This document shows positions 9,695-19,034 of a DNA stretch of 26,169 nt, piece by piece (within the stretch, counting starts at the first letter, position 1; each line of letters begins with the position of its first letter). The translations under genes were made by a program, and so were the position numbers. Source of the DNA: Brachionus koreanus (taxonomy: Eukaryota; Rotifera; Eurotatoria; Ploima; Brachionidae); NCBI GenBank assembly GCA_016987375.1, contig PJRA01000519.1, forward strand, positions 1,989,160 through 2,015,328, written 5' to 3'. The notes beneath the pieces are model-generated. The model saw only the letters and a program-made list of their open reading frames with translations, ran no database searches and was not told the origin of the DNA.

Positions 9695-9984
9695 GTACTC
9701 ACACATCACCACCTGCACCGAGTCCAACATCAAAAGCGAACTGGAGGCCTTCTGCTCCACCTCTCTTCGTCGAACATGTCCTCCACTTGCTCCAACCGGC
9801 CCAGGGCTTGGTCAGCCAGCTCAGGAACATATTCGAATCGCCACAAAAAGACAAACAAATAGTCACCAGTGCCAAAAAAGTGCTTAGCAAACGACAAGAC
9901 TTGGTGCCGTTATACGAGAATTTAAATTTTATGCAGAGTGATGAAGTGGTGGATCTAGGATTTATTAGACAAAGATTCTCCTGA
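9695..9984. pseudogene. GC-rich coding-like fragment fused to the end of the cysteine-rich gene
   Basis: From about 9700 the base composition jumps to around 50-60% G+C for some 200 bases. The plus frame simply continues open from the last cysteine module to a stop at 9984 (IRQRFS), but the cysteine pattern stops. On the minus strand the same DNA reads RFEYVPELADQALGRLEQ followed by VEDMFDEERW, which looks more like real protein and runs from about 9869 down to 9760 before a stop. I cannot name either reading. It may be a fragment of a foreign or displaced gene inserted in the last exon, or a true C-terminus read from the plus strand. Confidence 0.4.
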
Positions 9985-10070
9985 TCATTCTTTTTTATTT
10001 TTTATTAAAAAATGGTTAAGAATTTTCTTCTTTCTCCTTTGCAACAAGCGCAATCCCTCAAAAGTATATT

Positions 10071-11330
10071 TTTAGTTGATTATTAAATAGACTAATTCTT
10101 TTTAGTCGAATATTAAATCGACTAATTCTTTTTAGTCGATTATTAAATCGACTAAATTTTTATAGTCGAATATTAACTCGACTAATTCTTTTTAGTCGAT
10201 TATTAAATAGACTAATTTTTTTTAGTTGATTATTAAATCGACAAATTGTGTTTAGTCGAATTTCAAATCGACTAATTTTTTTTAGTTGATTTTTAAAATA
10301 GACTAATTCTTTTTAGTCGATTATTAAATCGACTAATTCTTTTTAGTCGATTATTAAATCAACTAATTTTTTTTAGTCGATTATTAAATCGACAAATTGT
10401 GTTTAGTCGAATTTCAAATCGACTAATTTTTTTTAGTTGATTATTAAATAGACTAATTCTTTTTAGTCGATTATTAAATCGACTAATTCTTTTTAGTTGA
10501 TTATTAAATAGACTAATTCTTTTTAGTCGAATATTAAATCGACTAATTCTTTTTAGTCGATTATTAAATCGACTAAATTTTTATAGTCGAATATTAAATC
10601 GACTAATTCTTTTTAGTCGATTATTAAATAGACTAATTTTTTTTAGTTGATTATTAAATCGACAAATTGTGTTTAGTCGAATTTCAAATCGACTAATTTT
10701 TTTTAGTTGATTTTTAAAATAGACTAATTCTTTTTAGTCGATTATTAAATCGACTAATTCTTTTTAGTCGATTATTAAATCAACTAATTTTTTTTAGTCG
10801 ATTATTAAATCGACAAATTGTGTTTAGTCGAATTTCAAATCGACTAATTTTTTTTAGTTGATTATTAAATAGACTAATTCTTTTTAGTCGATTATTAAAT
10901 CGACTAATTTTTTTTAGTTGATTATTAAATAGACTAATTCTTTTTAGTCGAATATTAAATCGACTAATTCTTTTTAGTCGATTATTAAATCGACTAATTT
11001 TTTATAGTCGAATATTAACTCGACTAATTCTTTTTAGTCGATTATTAAATAGACTAATTTTTTTTAGTTGATTATTAAATCGACAAATTGTGTTTAGTCG
11101 AATTTCAAATCGACTAATTTTTTTTAGTTGATTTTTAAAATAGACTAATTCTTTTTAGTCGATTATTAAATCGACTAATTCTTTTTAGTCGATTATTAAA
11201 TCAACTAATTTTTTTTAGTCGATTATTAAATCGACTAATTTTTTTTAGTTGATTATTAAATAGACTAATTCTTTTTAGTCGATTATTAAATCGACTAAAT
11301 TTTTTTAGTCGAATATTAAATCGACTAATT
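10071..11330. repeat. 30-bp tandem repeat array with a 421-bp higher-order period
   Basis: About 42 monomers of consensus TAGTCGATTATTAAATCGAC plus TAATTCTTTT. Each monomer contains an inverted repeat (TTAGTCGATT / AATCGACTAA), so every unit can form a hairpin. Variants recur at a fixed spacing: the ACAAATTGTG variant starts at 10241, 10662 and 11083, with a second series at 10392 and 10813; the ATAGTCGAATATTAA variant follows starts at 10151, 10572 and 10993. All spacings are 421 bases, i.e. 14 monomers plus one base. The array length equals almost exactly three such units. This is satellite-type organisation created by amplification of a 14-mer block. Confidence 0.95.
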
Positions 11331-11706
11331 ATTGATGATGAATTTCCTTTAGAATTGTCTGCTTCTTTGCTCTTAACCAGCAAATTTAAATTAATTTTTT
11401 CATCAAAATCTCTTATTGTATTTTCAATTAATTTTCGCGTATTTTCCATGTTTCTAACTTTAATTATTTCATTACAGCGTCTTTTGCAAGACTTTTCCCT
11501 TTTTAATTGAGTGTTAAGAAATTTTTCGACTGAATTGAACATGTCTTCACAACCTTCTTTTGACCAGTCGTCTTTTAGATTAAAAAAATTACCATCTCGA
11601 AAAGAATTGAGTGGGTGCTCGTATGTTTCTTGTCTTAGTGACTTGTTTTTTGTCTTCATGGAAGGATAAAGTCCAAGTGGAGAAATTGCTGGAAGAAATT
11701 TTTTTT
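11331..11706 (-). pseudogene. Coding-like island between two repeat blocks
   Basis: Not recognised. On the minus strand a frame runs from about 11700 through ISPLGLYPSMKTKNK, continues charged and helical (KREKSCKRRCNEIIKVRNME) and then passes without a stop into the 30-bp array, ending at 11201. A TTCCAG acceptor-like sequence stands just before CAATTTCTCC on the minus strand, so it may be an exon. The composition is richer in G+C than the array, and the start at 11659 (MKTKNK) is only one option. It may be an exon captured between repeat blocks, or a gene whose 3' end is the repeat itself. Confidence 0.4.
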
Positions 11707-11842
11707 TTAGTCGAATATTAAATCGACAAATTGTGTTTAGTCGAATTTCAAATCGACTAATTTTTTTTAGTTGATTTTTAAATCGACTAATTCTTTTTAG
11801 TCGATTATTAAATAGACTAATTTTTTTTAGTCGATTATTAAA
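11707..11842. repeat. Second block of the 30-bp tandem repeat
   Basis: Four to five monomers in the same orientation as the main array, including the ACAAATTGTG variant at about 11726. Separated from the main array by the coding-like island. Confidence 0.9.
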
Positions 11843-12009
11843 TTAAAATTAGTAAAATTTAATTTTTTATTTTTATTCATTAAATACTTTTCATTATAAC
11901 TATTAAAAATTAACTATTAAACTATAAAATTATTATTTACATAATAACTTTTCATTTCGGTTTAAATTTTCAATAGTTATTATGTTAAAGGTTTAAATTA
12001 ATAGTTAAT
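11843..12009. repeat. A/T-rich imperfect palindrome between opposed repeat blocks
   Basis: ATTAACTATTAA and CATAATAAC motifs on the left (about 11908-11950) are matched by their complements on the right (about 11972-12008), centred near 11960. It lies exactly between plus-oriented and inverted monomer blocks, so it looks like the hinge of a fold-back structure. Confidence 0.55.
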
Positions 12010-12110
12010 TCTAATAATCAACTTAAAAAAATTAGTCGATTTAATAATCGACTAAAATAAATTAATCGATTTAATAATCGACTAAAAAAAATTAGTCGAT
12101 TTTATAATTG
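12010..12110. repeat. Inverted block of the 30-bp monomer
   Basis: About three monomers reading AGTCGATTTAATAATCGACT, the reverse complement of the main array monomer. Their orientation is shown by the position of the T/A-rich linker and the ATTTAATAAT core. Confidence 0.8.
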
Positions 12111-12438
12111 AAGATCAACCCTCTTCATATGTGCATCCACCGACTGTTACTCAGCCTAATCCTCAACCACCACTTGGGTCCCTAACACCTTCCTCCTCAG
12201 GAGTCTCCTGGCTCTGCTTCAATCAGGTTTAGACCTTCACAATTTAATTACGCAGAGCAGGAGAAAATAGAGCCAGATGCGTATTTTTCTCCACCAACTT
12301 CGGTTAGAAAATTTAACGATCAGTTTCCTATTCCTAAGAATCTCTTTGATTTGATAAAGGACGGGCTACGCATCTGGCCAAATAAGAGGTCAACCCGCAC
12401 AAAATTTTTAAAAAGTAAAATAAGCAAGTCAGACTAAT
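12110..12438 (+). pseudogene. Frameshifted proline-rich coding remnant
   Basis: Not securely recognised. The first frame reads QPSSYVHPPTVTQPNPQPPL then a Ser/Pro run; after a one-base shift near 12205 a second frame reads RFRPSQFNYAEQEKIEPDAY and later FPIPKNLFDLIKDGLRIWPN, ending at a TAA about 12437. G+C content is well above the flanks. Proline-rich followed by a structured segment resembles the ORF1/gag region of a retroelement, but that is a guess. It abuts the inverted repeat block directly. Confidence 0.45.
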
Positions 12439-12899
12439 CAGTCATTTTGTTACTAATGCAGACTTGTTTTTAATTCACAGTTTTAAGTCACAAAAATTTA
12501 AGTAAAAGTTATGGCTTGACTTAAAATTTTTTTATCTTTAAGTCTAGTCATAACTTTGACTTAAAAAAAAAAAATTTTTTTTTTTATTTAAATTCATTTC
12601 ATTAATTAAAGGAAAATTTTTTGTTTTTTGATTTGATTTTAACAAAAATTATATTTTATTTTTATTTTAAATATTAAATAATTTTATTTTTTTTAATCTT
12701 TTTTATTTTTAAATTTATTTGTAATTGATTTGTCCAGCAAGGAGTTGGCAAATTGATTTTTATGAAATTAAATAAAATTTTTACGAGTGTTTTGTTTTGT
12801 TTTCAATTTTGTACAGGAGTAGTAAAAAGCTCTTAGAACTTTTAAAATTAAAAATTTTTTAAAAATATTTTAAATAAGAAATAACTTGCATTTCCTAGA
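12439..12899. other. A/T-rich upstream region of the first paralogue, with a hairpin
   Basis: No gene is seen. It contains a hairpin at 12498-12564 (TTAAGTAAAAGTTATGGCTT pairing with AAGTCTAGTCATAACTTTGA) and poly-A/T sequence leading to the start codon at 12900. Confidence 0.5.
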
Positions 12900-14414
12900 A
12901 TGAATTCGTCTCTTATCAATAGCTTAGACAATATGGCTTCTAAAGGAGAGGATCTTAATAAATTTATTAATGATTCCTTCAATCAATTTCTTCAATTTTA
13001 TAATAATAAGGTAATAAATTACTTAATGTTTAAATAATTTTCTAAAAAATAAATTTAAAGGAATACTTTTCAATAAACAAATTCAAGTCGCCGAATCAAG
13101 CCAATGGACTAAATTTTGCAACAATTTTTGTAAAAGATAAAATTAAAAACATTTTTGAAGAATTTTCAAACGAGTCTGAAAAAATGGATCTTGCAATACT
13201 TGGTGCCAAAGAAAAATTTTTGAGAGGAACTTCATTATTAATTCCTCCAAAGCTTGAACAAAAAATAGACAATATCACCGATAAATTTTATTCCTTTGCT
13301 GATTTAGATTCTATTCGAGAAAATGTAGTAAGATCAATTGGTAATTTTAATTTTTATACTTTATTAATAAAAAAATTAAATTTTTGACTTTTTTTTATAT
13401 AGACAATTCCGGAGCAAAAGAAGAGGAGAATCATCTTGAGAAGTTTGGATGCTTGTATTCGAATATTTTTTTAAAAAATAAGGTAAATGGCTTTAATTCT
13501 TCTAAATTAGTTTATATTTATTTAATTAAAGAATCACTACAAGTTTTCAATCACAGTCCACAAAAAAAAATTAGAAAAAAATGTTTTTATGACACGTCTG
13601 ACAATCACTCCTAAAAATAAAGATATATTTGAAAGTTTTGCAGGAATTGACAAAGAAATTAAATTATCAAAGAAAAAAATGTATATTGAATTTTTGTCTA
13701 AAACTAAACTTCCTCTGCCAGCTAACCTAAACAAAGACAGTAAAATATTAAACTCTTAAATTTTATATTTTAATAATAGTTAATTATTTAAAGAAATTCA
13801 ATCAATCATTCTGAACTATAATGAAACGAATATTGATGATCTTTTAAAAAGTAAGATTTTTAAAAAACTTTTTTAAAAAATGTATTTAATAATTTCTTTA
13901 AAAGATAAAGAAACAGACGCTTCGGATTTACTGAATAAACCCTTCAAATGGATTAATATGGGATTCAGAAAATTGGTCTTTTGAAGGATTTTTAATAAAT
14001 CAATCCAAAAAAAGACCAAAAAATCTGGCAAGAACAGTAATAAACGTGACAGGTAATACTTTTTTTATTTGCAAAATAAAATTTAATAAAAATACTATTA
14101 AGAATGCAAAATAATCAATGAAAATGGTTCTAAGGATCTTTATTTCAAAAACATTTTGGAAACATCATGAACTGCCAGGGGTCCCCAAAAATCATTATGA
14201 TCCACTTTGGGTTTGGGCAGGGGATATGCTTCCTAATCGAAAAAAGAGAGAAGAAGATGAACCAGACTGTAGAAAATTGGTGAATGAATGTCTTAATAAT
14301 CAAACAAATCGAATCAAACAGAAATGCCTAAAGTGGTTGGAAGAAAATGATTATGTGTTATCAGAAAGTGATAATGAAAATGAAAATGAAGAAAGAAACA
14401 AAAAATTAAAATGA
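12900..14414 (+). pseudogene. Unknown seven-exon gene family, copy 1 (frameshifted)
   Basis: Exons inferred from splice phases and from copy 2 (16681-18252): 12900-13010, 13061-13340, 13403-13482, 13532-13739, 13794-13850, 13905-14052, 14103-14414. Start MNSSLINSLDNMAS. Shared blocks include ATIFVKDKIKNI, a P-P-K/R-LEQ segment, KKKMYIEFLSKTKLPLP, WDSENWSFEGFLINQ and a Trp-rich C-terminus (DPLWVWAGDMLP, then a KKREEDEPDCRKL patch). Two exons do not stay in frame relative to copy 2: exon 6 (148 bases against 138, with the homologous WDSENW block shifted by one) and exon 7 (an extra A in a run near 14147). Either this copy is decaying or the assembly has homopolymer errors. No known domain is recognised. 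The tail is acidic (SESDNENENEE). Confidence 0.7.
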
Positions 14415-14882
14415 AATTAAAACCATTTTAGTTAAAATTAAATAAAGAATCGAAAAATATTAAAAAAAATTTTTTTTTTAAATATTTTAGAAATGGTAAT
14501 AAAATTCCAATATTGATATTAAAAAAATTTATTTTCAATTTGAACAAAAAAGGGTCTAAAAAACAATTTGTAATTTTTAAAATTTTGGGACACTATCNAA
14601 AAAAATTTTAATTTATTTTTTATATCAATAAAATCGAATAAATTTAATTCAATTCTAATGGTGTTTTATTTTTTGTCTTTTAGTTACATAAAAAGATACG
14701 TTTTTTTTGCAAAGATTGTAAAAAATTTGAAATTTTCTTTTGTACAATTATTTTTTTGAACAAGCTAATTGAACAAGAATTTGTTATAAACAATTACTTT
14801 GATCAATCCGACTTGGACAACTTTTTATCCTATTGCACTTAATGGCAATAAAAGTAATTAACTCAAAAAATATTGTCGGCAG
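14415..14882. other. Non-coding spacer with one undetermined base
   Basis: A/T-rich. AATAAA at 14441-14446 would serve as the polyadenylation signal of copy 1, 27 bases past its stop. Base 14598 is N. The last part (14780-14882) rises in G+C and ends GTCGGCAG, an acceptor-like sequence leading into the USP34-like segment, so it may be the end of an ancestral intron. Confidence 0.5.
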
Positions 14883-16262
14883 GTCAAACAATTCGATGTG
14901 GACAGCCAGCTGGCAGCCGAAGGCTTTGGCGGTGAAGCAACCAGCAAGTCGTACGATTCTCAAAACGACTTGGCCTACGAAAAAACCAACTCGGCGTACA
15001 TGCACATCTAAATGCAACGATCCAGCCCTTCTAAATCAAATTTGGACAGACAACATCAAATTGATCACTGACCGTCTCATATTCGAAAAAAAGCTACTTC
15101 AATTTCGTGCTCGAACTGTGCCATTTGGCACTCAAGAGTTCGCAGTTGACTCTGGCCGGCGCTCAACTTGCTCAACATTTTTTCTCGAGACTTTTATTCA
15201 CTCGCGCGAAAAGCACCAACTAATGCAATGGATCGATATGCTTAACAAATTGTCTGCATTTGAGCCAATTGGCCAATGACTTCTTGACCGATTGACTCGT
15301 TACAGCGATTGGCTATGCAAAATACTAATCAAATGTCCTGCTCACAATAGTGATCAAATGTGATACAAATTTTTGTCCGATCAGCCAGCCGCCGAGTCGG
15401 ACAACTCAGATTTTTCCATTGGCAATCTCGACTCGGACACCTCTGACTCGAACAACTACATCATCGCTCTGAGTGATCAGCGATCTAAGCCCAAGGTTTT
15501 CGAAAAAATTCTTCTCATCCTAGTCCAATTGACTCATTTCGATTGAATCATTGAGTGCGGTGGAGGATGACTATTCAGAACTGGTTATTGAAAAATTGAG
15601 CGACCTGCTCGACTCGGCGCCGTACTACACGCTCAGATGGCTAGCCGAGCTGCGTCACGCTCGTCTTGAACTCTGGTTACTGGACAACATGAATGCGTGG
15701 CTCAAGCGACTGTTGATCGATGCCAAACATACTCAGGTGCGTTTTTCGACCGGTGTTCTCGTCGCCAACCTGGTGCTTGACGTCGACTTTCGCCAAAAGT
15801 TCACTTCTAACCGAAACATGCTCGTGCCGAGCCGGGCCAGCTAACCGAATCGTTCAGGCAAACAGTGAAGAAAATAATCCGTCATTTATTCTCGCTGATG
15901 AGCTCGCATTCTCTAGTCGAGTGTATCGACGTCGGCGAGCTCTTTCAGTCCACTAATCTTATTCAATACTTTACATTAATTATCTATTTTTTGATCGGCA
16001 GCGAACAAAAGCGACTTTGGCAGCAAGTCTATTTTAAACACATGGCAAAAAATCACGTGACCACAAATCTAAACAAACAACTCTTTTTGTCTATCATTGT
16101 TTGAACGAAAGTAGCCAAGTGCTCGACTATATTACCGAGTGCGATGACGAAGACAATATTGTGCACAGTATGGCAAACGACCTGCCCATGTGCACATTAG
16201 TCATTGATCACGAAGACACCGAATCAATTACAATAAACTCGTTCTACGCGAGATAATCTCTG
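14883..16262 (+). pseudogene. Decayed USP34-like ubiquitin hydrolase fragment, GC-rich
   Basis: Successive short frames match, in order, the end of the USP catalytic domain and the following helical region of USP34 as I remember it. 14883-15010 reads VKQFDVDSQLAAEGFGGEA then EKTNSAYM; about 15025-15250 gives IWTDNIKLITDRLIFEKK and FLETFIHSREKHQLMQWIDM; about 15290 gives LCKILIKCPAHNSDQM; 15600-15840 gives LRWLAELRHARLELWLLDNM and a VDFRQKF block; 15950-16100 gives LIQYFTLIIYFLIGSEQKRL and NLNKQLFLS; about 16190 gives LVIDHEDTES. Frame changes near 15095 and 15175 and stops at 15277, 15361, 15543 and 15842 break it. Part of the family's region between the third and fourth blocks is missing. 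It begins at an acceptor-like CAG|G, so it derives from genomic DNA rather than a spliced message. G+C is about 45-57%, far above all neighbours. It cannot encode an active enzyme. Confidence 0.85.
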
Positions 16263-16680
16263 GTTTAATAAATTGCTTGATTTTGTTTGGTCTCATTTCG
16301 ATCACAATGTTGATGTTATTTTAAACTGAGACAATTATGAAAAATTGCTTCTTTGAAGTTCAATTCCATATTATCCATTTTTTATTGATTGCCAATTACC
16401 CTATTTCAAGTAATATTTAACTGTATTAATTCTCCGATCATGTAATATTTTTAATTTTAATATTTATTATAGCATTTTCATTTTATTTAATTTAATCATT
16501 AAATTAAAGTTTTTCTTGCTTACTTTAAATATCTTTTCTTAGCTTTTTTTTTGAAAAAGAAACAAACTCGCAAAAGTAATAATATTCTTTTGCATTTTTT
16601 ATCTAAAATCAAAATTATTTAAAGAAATTTATTTAAATGTATTTTTAGACTTAAAACATAAACATAAAAATTGGCAAAAA
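16263..16680. other. Spacer before the second paralogue
   Basis: The first 100-150 bases may be an eroded continuation of the USP34-like segment (frames such as WFNKLLDFVWSHFDHN around 16260-16310). After that it is A/T-rich and should hold the promoter of the gene starting at 16681. Confidence 0.4.
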
Positions 16681-18252
16681 ATGAGTTCAATAATTCAGGC
16701 TTTAGATAATTTAAAAGATAAAGAAAATGAATTATTCGAATTTATAAATAAGTCTTTTAATCAATATCTCCAATTCTATAGAAATAAGGAACACTATTCA
16801 ATTTATAAATTTAAATCACCAAATAATCGCAGTGGTTTAAATAGTGCTACCATATTTGTAAAGGACAAAATAAAAAATATTTGTGAAGAACATACAGGAC
16901 AGTCGGATAAGATGGAAAAAGCTGTCATTTTTTCAAAAGAAAAATTTTTAAAAGAGACATCGCTTCCACTTCCACCGAGACTTGAACAACAAGTTGACGA
17001 AATCATCGACAGATTCTATTTGACTGATGATATTAATGTTATAAGGGATAAATTAAAAAATTCAATAGGTAATGATTAATAAAAATTCAATTAAATATTT
17101 TTTTAGGTTTTGTGAAATTCGGTACAAAATAATAAGTAATAAGAAAATAGAACAAAATTTAATGCTAAAAAAGCTTTTAACTTTTTTTTTAAAAGCTTAT
17201 AATTAGTTAATTTTATTAAAATAAATTGACTATTTTATTTACATTATTAGATAATAATGAACACAAGGAGGAACAAAAAGACCTAGAAAAATATGGATGC
17301 ATGTATTCGCATATTTTTTTAAAGAATAAAGTAAATTATTTAAATATTGTTTTGAAAAATCAGTAAGTCTTTTATTTAGCATCATTTCAATTTTGTAATA
17401 TCGATTCACAAATACAAACAAAATTCCAATACAATACAAACAAGATTAGTAATAACGCATAAAAATGATGACATTTTCGAAACTTTTTTTGGAATTGACT
17501 CTGACATTAAAGAATCGAAAAAAAAAATGTATGTCGATTTTTTAACAAATACCAAACTCCCTTTACCAGACAATTTAAGTAAAGAAAGTAAGTCATAAAT
17601 GTCAATTTAAAAAATTTATTTTAAAATTTTTTTTAAAAAGAAATTAATTTTATTTTAAATAATCAAATGAAGAGTAACAATATTGATGAACTTTTACAAA
17701 GTAAAAATTATATTAAAGTATTTAAGTATCTGTAATTTTCAAAAAGATTTCAAAGAAAAAGAAACATTTCAAAACACATCATCTTCTGGCTTTTTATGGG
17801 ACTCAGAACATTGGTCGTTTGAAGGGTTTTTAATAAATCAGAAAAGACCGAATAATTTAGCTAGTACAGTGATTAATGTAACGGGTAATTATATATATTT
17901 AAAATTTTTAAATTTATATTTTATTTTTGGTTAAAGAATGTAATTATATAAATATTAATAAATAAATTAAGATTGCAAGATAATGACTGAAAATGGAAGA
18001 AAAGAACTTTTTTTTAAAACGTTTTGGAATCATCACCCGCTGCCTGGTGTTCCAAAAAACTACTACGATCCTTTATGGGTATGGGCCGGTGATATGCTTC
18101 CGTCTAAGAGAAAAAGAGAAGATGATGAACCCGACTGCAGAAAGCTTATTAATGAATGTTTGAACAAAAAAACAAAAAGAATTAAAGAAAAATGTTTAGA
18201 TTGGCTTGAAAAAAATGACTTAGTAATATGTATTAGCGATGAAGAAAACTAA
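16681..18252 (+). CDS. Unknown gene family, copy 2, intact, six exons (384 aa)
   Basis: Exons: 16681-17068, 17251-17330, 17380-17587, 17641-17700, 17747-17884, 17972-18252. All junctions keep frame and match copy 1 in phase and, for the middle exons, in exact length (80 and 208 bases), which supports the model. The first exon is continuous where copy 1 has a 50-base intron (after FYRNK). The protein starts MSSIIQALDNLKDK, is mostly charged and helical, then has KKKMYVDFLTNTKLPLPDN, a FLWDSEHWSFEGFLINQKR segment, and a C-terminal YYDPLWVWAGDMLP followed by a basic KRKRED patch (possible nuclear signal), paired cysteines and an acidic end (SDEEN). No known domain or catalytic motif is recognised, no signal peptide and no membrane segment. 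Probably nuclear or cytoplasmic. AATAAA lies at 18262-18267. Confidence 0.8.
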
Positions 18253-18261
18253 AAAAAGACA

Positions 18262-18267
18262 AATAAA
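18262..18267 (+). promoter_or_regulatory. Polyadenylation signal of copy 2
   Basis: AATAAA 10 bases after the stop codon of the 384-residue gene. Position and strand are right for a short 3' UTR, though A/T richness makes chance matches common. Confidence 0.4.
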
Positions 18268-18370
18268 ATAAAAAATTCAAAAAAAAAATTAATTTAATAA
18301 AAAGGCATTAATATGCCATTGATTTAAAAAATTTCAAAGATTAATTTAAAAAACAACAAAACAAAGTTCT

Positions 18371-18620
18371 TTCCAATTTGGAAATTTTTTTGAATTTGTC
18401 AAAATTTAACTAAGTTTCTTTGTCGGATAAAGAGCTTTTTTAGAATTAATCTAACAGATTAACACATTAAATTTTTTCAATTTTGAAAAAATATCAAATT
18501 TCAATTTTATTAATTTTTTTTAATTTGAAATATCTGTAAAACAAACAAAAAGGAAGCTAAAAATGTAAGATAAAAAAATTTTTACACTAATTAGAAAATT
18601 TCATATTTAATTTAAAAAGA
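18371..18620. repeat. Diverged unit of the flanking repeat family
   Basis: CAAAATTTAACTAAGTTTCT and GTCGGATAAA followed by TTAACACATTAAATTTTTTC line up with the start of the 18621-18940 unit (AAAATTTAACTTGGTTTCTT, TTGGATAAA). It stands head-to-tail with that unit, so the left flank is a short tandem array of diverged copies. Confidence 0.65.
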
Positions 18621-18940
18621 AAAATTGGAAAAAATTTTTGATTTTGTAAAAATTTAACTTGGTTTCTTCGTTGGATAAATAGTCCTTTGGGCATTTATTC
18701 ACCAAATTAACAAAGTAAATTTTATCAATTTCAAAAAATTTCCTAATTTTTGTAATATCTATTGTTTTCAAGCAATTTGTTTATTTAAATTAAAAAGGAA
18801 AAGTAAAAAATATCAATAGTTTTATATCATTTAAATTGATTTGACTGTTTAAAAATATTTATCATGTAATTTAAAAAAAATTTTCTTTAAATTTGAATAA
18901 AAATAGTGTTCTTTTTGGTTTAAACAAAATTATTAATTAA
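18621..18940. repeat. 320-bp direct repeat, left copy
   Basis: Identical to 22511-22830 at 317 of 320 positions by my alignment (differences at about 18629, 18764 and 18846), with no insertions or deletions; the offset is exactly 3890 bases. The beginning of the unit recurs at 18941-18975 as a truncated third copy. No open frame. Confidence 0.95.
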
Positions 18941-19034
18941 AAATTGGAAAAAAATTTTTGATTTTGTAAAAATTTGGTTTAATTAAATTTAATTTTTTTT
19001 TCATTAATAAGATAATCAGTTAAAATTAAAAAAA

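Noticed and set aside
9699..9890. 63-codon minus-strand frame over the GC-rich tail
   Set aside because: Another minus frame (RFEYVPELADQ...) is more protein-like; this one is Trp/Gly-rich shadow translation.
10071..11330. CRISPR array
   Set aside because: The 30-base period looks similar, but there are no unique spacers: the repeats are continuous, with hairpins inside each unit and a superperiod, in an intron-bearing eukaryotic setting.
12900..18252. Copies 1 and 2 as a single long gene
   Set aside because: Each has its own start, full exon set and stop, and they align to each other from end to end.
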